64,000 nucleotides of DNA from Hymenobacter telluris. Its GTDB lineage: Bacteria > Bacteroidota > Bacteroidia > Cytophagales > Hymenobacteraceae. Under the pieces are notes generated by a model. The model saw only the letters and a program-made list of their open reading frames with translations, had not been told where the DNA came from and did no database searches. Shown here in pieces: positions 35,305-42,956 of the stretch. Position 1 is the stretch's first letter; each line of letters starts with the position of its first letter. The position numbers and the translations under genes were made by a program. The stretch is from positions 496,001-560,000 of the forward strand of contig NZ_JAFLQZ010000001.1 in the NCBI RefSeq assembly GCF_017313265.1, read 5' to 3'.

Positions 35305-35362
35305 CCTGCGGACTCGTCTCACCTCGTCTGCTTCCCACTTGCAGGTTTCCCCGCAGAATCTT

Positions 35363-36517
35363 TTAAAAAAGCTTGCGAGCCTGCAAGTCGGCCATTACCT
35401 CGAACATCATCACGCCGCTCATCTGGGTTGAGCCATCCACGGTAGCGCCGGGCGGGCTGGTCCAGTTGGTATTGAACAGGTACTGGGGGCGGCTGGTCCC
35501 GCGCCGGTACAGGCTCTCGCCGTTGAAGCGGAGGAAGTTGACGTAGCTGGCGCGGGTGCTGGCACTCACGGCGGGCTCGGTGGCCAGCAAACTCAGGTAG
35601 CGCACCAGGATGCCCTTGAACAGGCCGCCGTCGCCGCCGCCCTCGTTGCCAACGACGCCGCCCGGGGAAAGCTGGCTGTCGTTGAGCACGTAGCTGGCCG
35701 TGCGGTTCGCGTCGTCGAGGTAGCTGGTTTGCCGGGTGGCGCGGTACATCTCCAGGCCGGCCCCGATAAAGACGCCCTGTGAGTAGCTGAAGTGGTATTT
35801 CTTGTTGCCGGTGCCCTCGTCGTTGATGCCGTCCCAGACCATGCCGTTGGGTTCCACCAGCGTGTTTTTCTGCCAGTCGTACATTCTCCGGGCCCAAGTT
35901 AAATCGTCGGGGTTGCGGTCGAGCTGGTACAGCCGGGCCGCCAGAATAATCGAGGGGGCCGTCGAGGGCGTGGTTTTGTAGTACAGCTGGTCTTTTTTCC
36001 AGGCAATACCCCCGCCTTGGAGCTCATTCCAGCCGGTTTTGAGGTCAGCCCAGAGCAGTAGGGCAATGGCCTTGTAGGCTGGGTCCTGCGTGAGCTGGAA
36101 GGCGCGCAGGTTGGCCACCGCGTGCCAGGCCATGTCATCGTACCAGTTGTTGAGCCAGGTGTTGCCATTTCGGGCCTTGGTGCCCTGCTGCAAATTCTGG
36201 ATGCGCGTCAGAAATTCGGCCTTGTTGGTCCGCTGATAGCCATCAAGCAGAATATCCAGCCCGTGCGCCTGCCACCAGTAGTTGAAATCGGGCCGGCCAA
36301 GATTATTCTGCCAGTAGTACTGGCCCGTGGGTGCCCAGTAGTATTGTTGCAGGGCCGCTTGCGCCGAGTCAGCCCGGGCGGCCCAGTTGGCTACTGCTAC
36401 CACGGGCGGGGTGGGTTTGGGGGGCGCTACTGCGTCGTCGGTTGGCTCTTGGCAGGCTGATAGCAGCAGCCCGCCAAGCAGGGCGGCGCCGTTCCGGAGA
36501 AAAAGCAGGGAAAACAT
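35363..36517 (-). CDS. GH76 alpha-1,6-mannanase lipoprotein (paralogue 1)
   Basis: 384 aa. Lipoprotein signal with lipobox LSAC, Cys22, so it is anchored in the outer membrane. The (alpha/alpha)6 barrel shows FNYWWQAHGLDILLDGYQR and the catalytic Asp pair D127-D128 in NWYDDMAWHAV, as in endo-alpha-1,6-mannanases. It would cut the backbone of yeast-type alpha-mannan. It resembles the second GH76 at 47410-48570 over its full length. It lies downstream of the ECF sigma gene at 36819, with a motif shared with the other sigma locus at 36693. Confidence 0.9.
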   Translation of the reverse strand: MFSLLFLRNGAALLGGLLLSACQEPTDDAVAPPKPTPPVVAVANWAARADSAQAALQQYYWAPTGQYYWQNNLGRPDFNYWWQAHGLDILLDGYQRTNKAEFLTRIQNLQQGTKARNGNTWLNNWYDDMAWHAVANLRAFQLTQDPAYKAIALLLWADLKTGWNELQGGGIAWKKDQLYYKTTPSTAPSIILAARLYQLDRNPDDLTWARRMYDWQKNTLVEPNGMVWDGINDEGTGNKKYHFSYSQGVFIGAGLEMYRATRQTSYLDDANRTASYVLNDSQLSPGGVVGNEGGGDGGLFKGILVRYLSLLATEPAVSASTRASYVNFLRFNGESLYRRGTSRPQYLFNTNWTSPPGATVDGSTQMSGVMMFEVMADLQARKLF

Positions 36518-36818
36518 GAGCGGGGGATTAAAGGGAAAGGGCAGGAGCTTAGCTTTGGTCCTCTACTAATCAAAACGGGCAGGTGCGCGGCCAGGTCTGC
36601 GCGGCCACGGGGCCCATGAGCAGGGCGCACCTGGCAAACCAGTGCCGCGGGCCAGGATGAGAGTATCATCTTTACCAGGCCCGATTGTGAAATTTATACT
36701 CGTTTAGGAAGGCGTTTTTGTGATATTATTTTATAAGCTGCTGACAAACAGGCTAATTGATTTCGAGGGCTTGCCGGTTGTCCCCGAACCGATAAACCGG
36801 TTTCTGGCAGAGCAATCG
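36518..36818. other. Intergenic region between GH76 and ECF sigma
   Basis: 301 bp without a gene. It holds a GC-rich inverted repeat (CAGGTGCGC near 36580 and GCGCACCTG near 36625) and an AT-rich part (36690-36740) containing the candidate sigma-recognition motif described separately. Confidence 0.6.
36693..36707 (-). promoter_or_regulatory. Candidate ECF promoter motif, site 1
   Basis: TTTATACTCGTTTAG on the plus strand, i.e. CTAAACGAGTATAAA toward GH76. The same sequence with two extra bases occurs at 56210-56226. Both sites directly follow an ECF sigma gene. Confidence 0.4.
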
Positions 36819-37370
36819 TTACGCCGGCAGGGGCCAGGCCGAGCGCAGGCGCTTGATGCTCTGATGCAGCAGGTTGCGTACGGACTGGGGCTGTAGCTCC
36901 ATAATCTCGGCAATCCGCTCGTAGGCAAAGCCATTGAAAAACCGCAGGTGGACCGCCTCGCGCTGGCGGTTGTTGAGCTGGCTCAGGCCCGCCAGAAGGT
37001 GGGCGTGCTGTTCCGTCGTGAGTTGCTGCGCAACCAGGAAGTCTTCCACCGAAAACTGCACGGTAAACTCCAGGGAGCTGCTTTGATGCAGCTCGGTGCG
37101 CCGCCGCTGGGCCTGTAGCTCCGCAGCCACCTCGTTGCGCAGGGCTTTGAACAGGTAGGGCCGCACCTCCTCAACGGCCCCCAGCTTGTCCCGGCGCTGC
37201 CACAAGCGGTGAAATAGTGACTGTAGGCAGTCTTTGACTAGTTCCTGGTTGTTGGCCAAGCGCATTCCATAGCCATAGAGCGGGTCGTAATAGGTCAGGA
37301 AAATGCGTTCGAAAGCCCGTTCGCTTCCCGCCCGAAACTCATCCCAAACAGAGGCACTGAGCTCGGGCAT
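36819..37370 (-). CDS. ECF RNA polymerase sigma factor without adjacent FecR
   Basis: 183 aa. I chose the ATG at 37370 (MPELSASVWDEFRAGSERAF). Region 2 is ERIFLTYYDPLYGYGMRL and LQSLFHRLWQRRDKLG; region 4 is LSQLNNRQREAVHLRFFNGF followed by the recognition helix in MELQPQSVRNLLHQSIKRL. It is a close paralogue of the sigma at 56265-56879, which has a FecR partner. No anti-sigma gene lies next to this one. It probably drives genes of the mannan locus, such as the GH76 and GH92 downstream. Confidence 0.9.
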   Translation of the reverse strand: MPELSASVWDEFRAGSERAFERIFLTYYDPLYGYGMRLANNQELVKDCLQSLFHRLWQRRDKLGAVEEVRPYLFKALRNEVAAELQAQRRRTELHQSSSLEFTVQFSVEDFLVAQQLTTEQHAHLLAGLSQLNNRQREAVHLRFFNGFAYERIAEIMELQPQSVRNLLHQSIKRLRSAWPLPA

Positions 37371-37472
37371 AGGGTGGGGAAAGAAATAACAAGGGTGGGA
37401 AGTGTAACAGGTAGTAAAGGTTGGCAAGCAGCCAACCAGGTTGAGCCGGCGGCAAGGCGCTGCCCGGCCCAA

Positions 37473-38873
37473 CTATTGCCAGGTGCGCTCAATTTCCTCC
37501 AGAGTGCGCTCCTTGGTTTCGGGCACAGCCCGCCACACAAACACGAACGTAAGCGCTGACAACCCCGCGTAGAGCCCGAACGCCCCGCTTAGCCCCGCCG
37601 CCTTCACCAGCGACAGAAACGTAAACGAGATGAGCGTGCACGCTATCCATAGGGCCACCGTGGCCAGTGAAGCGGCCCGGCCGCGCACGGCATTGGGAAA
37701 TATTTCGGTGATGACCACCCACACCCCCGGCCCCAGCCCCACCGCAAAACAGGCCACGTACAGCATAATCAGGCCTAGCAGCCAGGGGCCCGATGCGTGC
37801 AGCTGCAAAGCCACCACCAGCGCCCCCAGCGCCAGGGCCATGCCGCCCGAAGCCAGCAGCAGCAGCGGCTTGCGCCCTATCCGGTCGATTACGAACAACG
37901 CCACCACGGTGCCGACGAAGTTGATGCCCCCAATTAGGGCGTTGGCCCCGATGGCCGACGCGGCGCTTTGCCCGCTGTGCTCGGTGAAAATGATGGAGCC
38001 GTAGTAGAGAATGGTGTTGATGCCGGTGATTTGCTGCAACACGGCCAGCACCACGGCAATGCGCAGCGGCTGGCGCAGGCGCGGCTGGCGCAGGCGGGCC
38101 TCCTCGCCGCGCTCGGCCGCCAGCGCGCCCTGAATCTCCTCGGCTTCAGCAGCGGCCGCGACCGGGCCGTTGAGGCGGGTGAGGGTGCGCCGCGCCGCGG
38201 CCTCGCGGCCCTGGCCCAACTGCCAGCGCGGGCTTTCGGGTACCAGCAGCAACGTCAGCATAAACAACAAGGAGGGCAGCGCCGCCGAGGCAAACATCCA
38301 GCGCCACGAGTTCAGCCCCAAATCGGCCAGGAAATAGCTGGCCACGTAAGCCAGGAGAATGCCCGTGACAATGGCGAGCTGATTGAGCGTTACGAGCCGG
38401 CCGCGGATGCGGGCCGGCGCGATTTCGGCAATGTAGAGCGGGACCAGCAGTGAGGCCAGGCCGATGGCTAAGCCACCCGCCAGCCGGGCCAGCACAAACT
38501 CGGTGAGCGTGCGCGGCACTGCCGCTGCCAGCGCCGAGGCGGTAAACAGCGCCGCCGCCGCGAATAGCAGCCGCCGCCGGCCGTAACGGTCGGTGAGCCA
38601 GCCGGCCAACGCCGCCCCGATTACCGCCCCAAACAGGATGCTGCTCGCCGCCCACTCGGTTTCGGAGTCGCTGAGCTGGAAGTCTTTCTTCAGGAAAATC
38701 AGGGCGCCATTGATGATGGCCGTATCGAAGCCGAACAACAGCCCTCCCAGCGCCGCCACCGTTGCAATCAGATACACGTAGCTCGTGCTGCCGTCCGGGG
38801 CAAGGGCCGTAGTGGCGGTAGGCGAGCCGGCAGGTTCGCGAAACAGCGGGGCAGGGGCGCGGAAAGGGGGCAT
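37473..38873 (-). CDS. Sugar porter (MFS, XylE/GalP type)
   Basis: 466 aa. The ATG at 38873 (MPPFRAPAPLFREPAG) is chosen; a longer start adds a poly-Gln-rich leader that looks spurious. Twelve helices with the sugar-porter motifs: GFDTAIINGAL in helix 1, DRYGRRRLL after helix 2, PESPRWQLG, DRIGRKPLL after helix 8, and PETKERTLEE at the end. Proton-linked uptake of a hexose or pentose at the inner membrane. In a mannan locus, mannose is the natural guess. It is upstream of the orphan ECF sigma by about 100 nt and may be cotranscribed with it. Confidence 0.9.
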   Translation of the reverse strand: MPPFRAPAPLFREPAGSPTATTALAPDGSTSYVYLIATVAALGGLLFGFDTAIINGALIFLKKDFQLSDSETEWAASSILFGAVIGAALAGWLTDRYGRRRLLFAAAALFTASALAAAVPRTLTEFVLARLAGGLAIGLASLLVPLYIAEIAPARIRGRLVTLNQLAIVTGILLAYVASYFLADLGLNSWRWMFASAALPSLLFMLTLLLVPESPRWQLGQGREAAARRTLTRLNGPVAAAAEAEEIQGALAAERGEEARLRQPRLRQPLRIAVVLAVLQQITGINTILYYGSIIFTEHSGQSAASAIGANALIGGINFVGTVVALFVIDRIGRKPLLLLASGGMALALGALVVALQLHASGPWLLGLIMLYVACFAVGLGPGVWVVITEIFPNAVRGRAASLATVALWIACTLISFTFLSLVKAAGLSGAFGLYAGLSALTFVFVWRAVPETKERTLEEIERTWQ

Positions 38874-39026
38874 TACGGGTGGGAGTGTTAGAAGTGAGAA
38901 CTGCTGCTGCTGCTGCGACGACGGCAGAGCGAAAGTCAACCAGGCTCCGCTGCCTCCGTTTCGCTTGGCCGGCTTAATCAGCGGGTTGATTGGGGTATTG
39001 GGCCGGGATGGTAGAAATCCGGATTT

Positions 39027-39830
39027 TCAGGCCAGCAGCACCTCGATGCCTAGTTGCCGGAAGGGGGCTAGCTGCGCTTCGGAGGCGCCGGTGTCTGTAA
39101 TGAGCTGGTGCACTTCGGCGCTGGGGCAGATGAGCGAGGTAGCCACCACGCCGAGTTTGGTGTGGTCGGCTACCACAATGCGGCGCTTGGCTTGCCGCAG
39201 CATCAGCTGAATGACGGCGGCTTCCTCGGGGTGCAGCGAGGTCAGGCCCCGCTCGGCGTCGATGCCGTTGACCCCAATGAATACTTTGTCAACGAAAAAC
39301 TGGCTTAGCGCCTGCGCCGTGGCGGGCCCTACCAGCGAAAACCAGCCGCCCGTCAGGAAGCCGCCCGTCACGAACACCCGCACGTCGGTGCGGTGGCTCA
39401 GCTCCATGGCCACGTTCACCGTGTTGGTCACGACGGTCACGTTGGCGCCCGGCCGCAGGCTGCGCGTTACCTGGGTGGTGGTGGTGCCGGCCGTCAGCGA
39501 GATGGTTTCGCCCGGCTGAATGAGGGCGGCGGCGGCCAGCCCAATGCGGCGCTTTTCGGCTAGGTTGCGGTCTATCTGCTCGTGAAAGCTGGAATCGTAG
39601 CGGAACGGCTCGTAGAGCAGCGGCTCGACGGGTACAGCCCCGCCGTAGGTGCGCCGCAGCCGCCCGCGCTGCTCCAGGTCCACCAGGTCGCGCCGCACGG
39701 TGGCCACCGATACGCCGAACTGGGCGGCCAGTTCATCGACGGCCACGGTGCCGGTGTGCAGCAGCTTTTCAACGATGGTTTGGGCGCGGACCGCCGCCGC
39801 GTTGTCGGGAGTTACTAAGTCAGGTGTCAT
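39027..39830 (-). CDS. DeoR/GlpR-family transcriptional regulator
   Basis: 267 aa. N-terminal winged helix (VDELAAQFGVSVATVRRDLV, then RRTYGGAV) and a C-terminal DeoRC effector domain with the phosphosugar-binding pattern TAGTTTTQ, VTNTVNVAMEL and GVNGIDAERGLT. Regulators of this type bind a sugar phosphate and repress sugar-catabolic genes. Its neighbours are a sugar porter and phosphomannose isomerase, so the ligand may be a hexose phosphate such as mannose- or fructose-6-phosphate. Confidence 0.9.
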   Translation of the reverse strand: MTPDLVTPDNAAAVRAQTIVEKLLHTGTVAVDELAAQFGVSVATVRRDLVDLEQRGRLRRTYGGAVPVEPLLYEPFRYDSSFHEQIDRNLAEKRRIGLAAAALIQPGETISLTAGTTTTQVTRSLRPGANVTVVTNTVNVAMELSHRTDVRVFVTGGFLTGGWFSLVGPATAQALSQFFVDKVFIGVNGIDAERGLTSLHPEEAAVIQLMLRQAKRRIVVADHTKLGVVATSLICPSAEVHQLITDTGASEAQLAPFRQLGIEVLLA

Positions 39831-39893
39831 GGGCTGTCATTTTAGAGATTGATTTCAGCGGCAAAGTTGGCTGCCAAACGGGGCCGGTTTGCG

Positions 39894-41669
39894 CTACGGC
39901 TGGGTGCGCACGTATGCTTTTAGGGTAGCGCACTCGGTGCCCACCGCCGGGCCGTGGGGCCGGATGGTATAATCCCCCACGGCCGCCGGCACGATAAACG
40001 TTTCGGCGTAGTGCACCACAAATGGCTCGAATGCTCCGGTCGGGCTCTCCACAACGGCCTCGGTGCCCTGCACCAGGTTGAGCACGTTCACGCCGCCGTG
40101 GGTGTTGTGCGGCACGGTGCCCGTAAACCAGTGGCGGCGGGTTTCAATGAATTCGCGCTCGTGCAGGCCGGTGCGCTCTTCGCGCCAGTCGGGGCCGCTG
40201 GCCACGGGCGTTACTTGGTTGACGAGTTGCGCGGTTACCCAGCTGGTGGTGCGGTCCGGCTGAATGTTGGCCGCGCCGTGCGCCAGATGAATGGGCCGGG
40301 GCTGGCCATCGAGGCCGAGCCGTTCCCAATCCCAGAGCTTGAAAGTGAAAATGTAGGGGGTTGCCGAAATTTCCAGCACCATACTGCCCGCTCCGGAACA
40401 GTGAATGGTACCCGCCGGAATCAGAAAATGGTCGTGCGCCCGGGCCGGAAACGCGTTGATGTATCGGTCCGCCGGAAACGGGGCCGCCGGGTCGTGCTGC
40501 GCGCGCTGTAAGTCGGCCAGCATAGCCGGAAAATCAGCGTTTTCCTGTAGCCCCAGGTACACCACCGCGCCCGGTTCGGCGGCCAGCAGGTAGTAGCTCT
40601 CGTCCTGGGTGTAAGTTAGGCCGAACTTGTCCTGCGCGTACTCGGTGAGCGGGTGTACTTGCAGCGAGAGGTTGCCGCCGCCCATGGTATCAAGAAAGTC
40701 GAAGCGAATGGGAAATTCCGTGCCGAAACGCCCGTGCACGGCCTCCCCGAGCAATTCGCGGGGATGAGCAAATACCAGGTCGAGGCTGGGAACCTCGACC
40801 CGCGCCGCACCAAAGCCCAGCAGCAGGCTATTCTCTTCCGGCACGCAGTCGAAGCACCAGGCGTAGTTGGGCGGGCCGTCGGGCAGGTCGCACACCTCGC
40901 GCATCCACTGTCCACCCCAAGGGCCAGGGTCGAAAAACGGTACCACCCGAAACGGCCGGCGCACGGCCGCGGCCAGCCCGGCCCGCAAATCAGTGCCGCT
41001 GACCAGCTTGGGGGTGGCCGGGTCGTTGGTATCCAGTAGAAAGTCGGCGCGGGGCAGCACCTGCTTCTTGAGCCGGTCAGCCGCCCTCCAGTCCACAAAA
41101 AACGCGCGCTTGTACTTGAGGCTGGCTTTTTCGCGGAAATTGTTGGTGCCCAGGTTGGCAATTTCGCCGCGCCGCTGCCGCAACTGAATTTCCCAACGGG
41201 CCAGGTCAGCGTAGACAACCAGCGTAGGGGTGGGGCACACGAGCGTGGCCCCGGTACCTATAAGTATGACCAACCGGCCAGCGTCCGTGGCCAGTGCTGC
41301 CTGGGTGGCCTGTAGGCGTTGTGGGTTGAAAAAATCAGCCACCGTCAGCCCATTGAACCGGCCAAAAACCGGGTCGTCGGTGAGGGGGCCGGCTACCAGC
41401 CGGTCGATTTCGGTAGCCGAATAATACAGGTCATCCGCTACCAGACACCGGGCTGGCTGCAAGGCCTGCGTCAGCTCGTGCTGCAGCTGCCGGAGGTCGG
41501 TACCCGGATAACATTCCACCGCCAACACCCGCGGCCGGCCGGCGGCGGCCGGCCGGGTGGCCAGCGCCGCCCGCAGCGCGCCGGCAATGGCCGACCACCC
41601 TACCTGGCAAGCATCGTTGTCCGCTGTCACCGGCACGAAAGGAAACTTGTCGTAATTGGAAGCGCGCAT
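39894..41669 (-). CDS. manA: Class I mannose-6-phosphate isomerase with large N-terminal extension
   Basis: 591 aa, about twice the size of a short type I PMI. I chose the ATG at 41669 (MRASNYDKFPFVPV). The C-terminal ~320 residues hold the cupin: QVHP (H339), DESYYLLAAEPGAVVYLGL with E357, and IPAGTIHCSG with H423, the expected zinc ligands and catalytic region. It would interconvert mannose-6-P and fructose-6-P. Residues 1-270 form a separate domain (VLAVECYPGTDLRQLQHELT, then ILIGTGATLVCPTPTLVVYA) that looks like a nucleotide-kinase-like fold, but I see no P-loop GKS/T. It is divergent from the sugar kinase. Confidence 0.85.
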   Translation of the reverse strand: MRASNYDKFPFVPVTADNDACQVGWSAIAGALRAALATRPAAAGRPRVLAVECYPGTDLRQLQHELTQALQPARCLVADDLYYSATEIDRLVAGPLTDDPVFGRFNGLTVADFFNPQRLQATQAALATDAGRLVILIGTGATLVCPTPTLVVYADLARWEIQLRQRRGEIANLGTNNFREKASLKYKRAFFVDWRAADRLKKQVLPRADFLLDTNDPATPKLVSGTDLRAGLAAAVRRPFRVVPFFDPGPWGGQWMREVCDLPDGPPNYAWCFDCVPEENSLLLGFGAARVEVPSLDLVFAHPRELLGEAVHGRFGTEFPIRFDFLDTMGGGNLSLQVHPLTEYAQDKFGLTYTQDESYYLLAAEPGAVVYLGLQENADFPAMLADLQRAQHDPAAPFPADRYINAFPARAHDHFLIPAGTIHCSGAGSMVLEISATPYIFTFKLWDWERLGLDGQPRPIHLAHGAANIQPDRTTSWVTAQLVNQVTPVASGPDWREERTGLHEREFIETRRHWFTGTVPHNTHGGVNVLNLVQGTEAVVESPTGAFEPFVVHYAETFIVPAAVGDYTIRPHGPAVGTECATLKAYVRTQP

Positions 41670-41943
41670 ATAGGGGGTAGCTGAGAAGATAATAAACTGA
41701 AAGCCAATATTTTGCCAGCTGAATAAGCCAAATTGCCACCCACTGGCTCCCGCCGTCAACGAGCTATTTTACCGTTCGCTTGGTAAATATTGACATTAAA
41801 ATGATTGTTTAGTGCTTAAACGAGCAAAATAATTTTTATATTTCCTAGGTCGGCAGCTTACTTTGCTGGTGATTACCGCACGCATTTCGGTCAGATGCGA
41901 GCTTGGCTTACGCCAGCACTCGTTCTTTTTCCATCCCATCCTC
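41670..41943. other. Divergent control region between PMI and sugar kinase
   Basis: 274 bp, AT-rich between 41765 and 41850 against a GC-rich background. It should hold the promoters of both divergent genes. TATATTTC at 41837 resembles a -7 box (TAnnTTTG) for the kinase but has one mismatch and no well-placed -33 element. Confidence 0.4.
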
Positions 41944-42795
41944 ATGATTCTAATAGCCGACGGCGGCTCGACCAAGACCACATGGTGCCTGGTTGATGCC
42001 CAAGCCACCCGCTCGCTTTTCCACACGGAAGGCTACAATCCCGAATTCATCAACTCGGCGGGCATTATTGCCTCGCTCCTGCAAAGCCTGCCCCGCACGC
42101 TGGTTACGGCGGCTATTACGGAGGTGTATTATTACGGGGCGAGTGTGGTTTCGCCACCGCAGGTTGCCACCGTTGCCGATGCCATGCAGGCCGTGTTTTC
42201 GCAAGCCCGCGTGTTCGTGGGCCACGATTTGCTGGCGGCGGCGCGGGCGCTGCTGGGCCGGCGGCCAGGGTTTGCGGCCATTCTGGGCACGGGCACCAAT
42301 TCGTGCGTGTACGATGGCGAACAGGTTGCGCACAACGTGGATTCGCTGGGGTACTTTTTGGGCGACGAAGGCAGCGGGGCCTTCATCGGCAAGGCGCTAC
42401 TGCGCGACTACCTGCGCGGCCAGATGCCCGCTGCGGTGGAAGCCAGCTTCCTCAGCACTTACGGCCTGGAGCGGGAAGCTATTTTCGACCAGCTATACAA
42501 CAAGCCGTTTCCCAACCGCTTCATCGCCAGCTTCGCCAAGTTTGCCTACGACCACAACAGTGCGCGCTATTGCCAGCAGCTGGTAGCGGAGGCTTTCGAG
42601 CTGTTCTTCCGAAACATCATCGTAAAATACCCTGACTATCAGGCTCACACCTTCAATTGCGTAGGGTCGGTGGCGTATAACTTTCGCGAGGCGCTGACGC
42701 AGGTAGCCACGGCCCACGGCATGACGGTCGGCAAAATCATTTGCTCGCCCATCGACGACCTGGTTACCTACCATTTGGATACGTCCCCCGCTTGA
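41944..42795 (+). CDS. BadF/BadG/BcrA/BcrD-type sugar kinase (N-acetylglucosamine kinase-like)
   Basis: 283 aa. The ATG at 41944 (MILIADGGSTKTTWCLVD) gives the standard phosphate-1 motif at once; a longer start adds unrelated residues. ASKHA fold: phosphate-2 motif in AAILGTGTNSCVYDG and GYFLGDEGSGAFIG. Such kinases phosphorylate N-acetylglucosamine or related amino sugars; with mannose-6-P isomerase opposite, mannose is possible. It is the only plus-strand gene of the mannan locus. Convergent with the GtaA-like gene. Confidence 0.85.
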   Translation: MILIADGGSTKTTWCLVDAQATRSLFHTEGYNPEFINSAGIIASLLQSLPRTLVTAAITEVYYYGASVVSPPQVATVADAMQAVFSQARVFVGHDLLAAARALLGRRPGFAAILGTGTNSCVYDGEQVAHNVDSLGYFLGDEGSGAFIGKALLRDYLRGQMPAAVEASFLSTYGLEREAIFDQLYNKPFPNRFIASFAKFAYDHNSARYCQQLVAEAFELFFRNIIVKYPDYQAHTFNCVGSVAYNFREALTQVATAHGMTVGKIICSPIDDLVTYHLDTSPA

Positions 42796-42931
42796 CTATC
42801 AGTCAAGCACCGGACTAGGCGGCTGGTTTGCAAGGCCGCAGCTGGGTATGTCGCGCCAAGCAAAAGCCTCACTGTGGCAACTGCGCGGCCATCCAAGTAA
42901 ACGAAGCCTGTGAGCTTAAGAATCGGCTGGA

Positions 42932-42956
42932 AACCCAACAGGCCTTTATTTGGGTT
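42932..42956. terminator. Weak hairpin at convergent gene ends
   Basis: AACCCAA ... TTGGGTT, 7-bp stem with a ~11-nt loop overlapping the stop of the GtaA-like gene. No T-tract. Confidence 0.3.

Noticed and set aside
38896..38920. CTG trinucleotide run as a phase-variation tract
   Set aside because: Only about five units, upstream of the chosen start of the sugar porter, and with no sign that it affects a reading frame.
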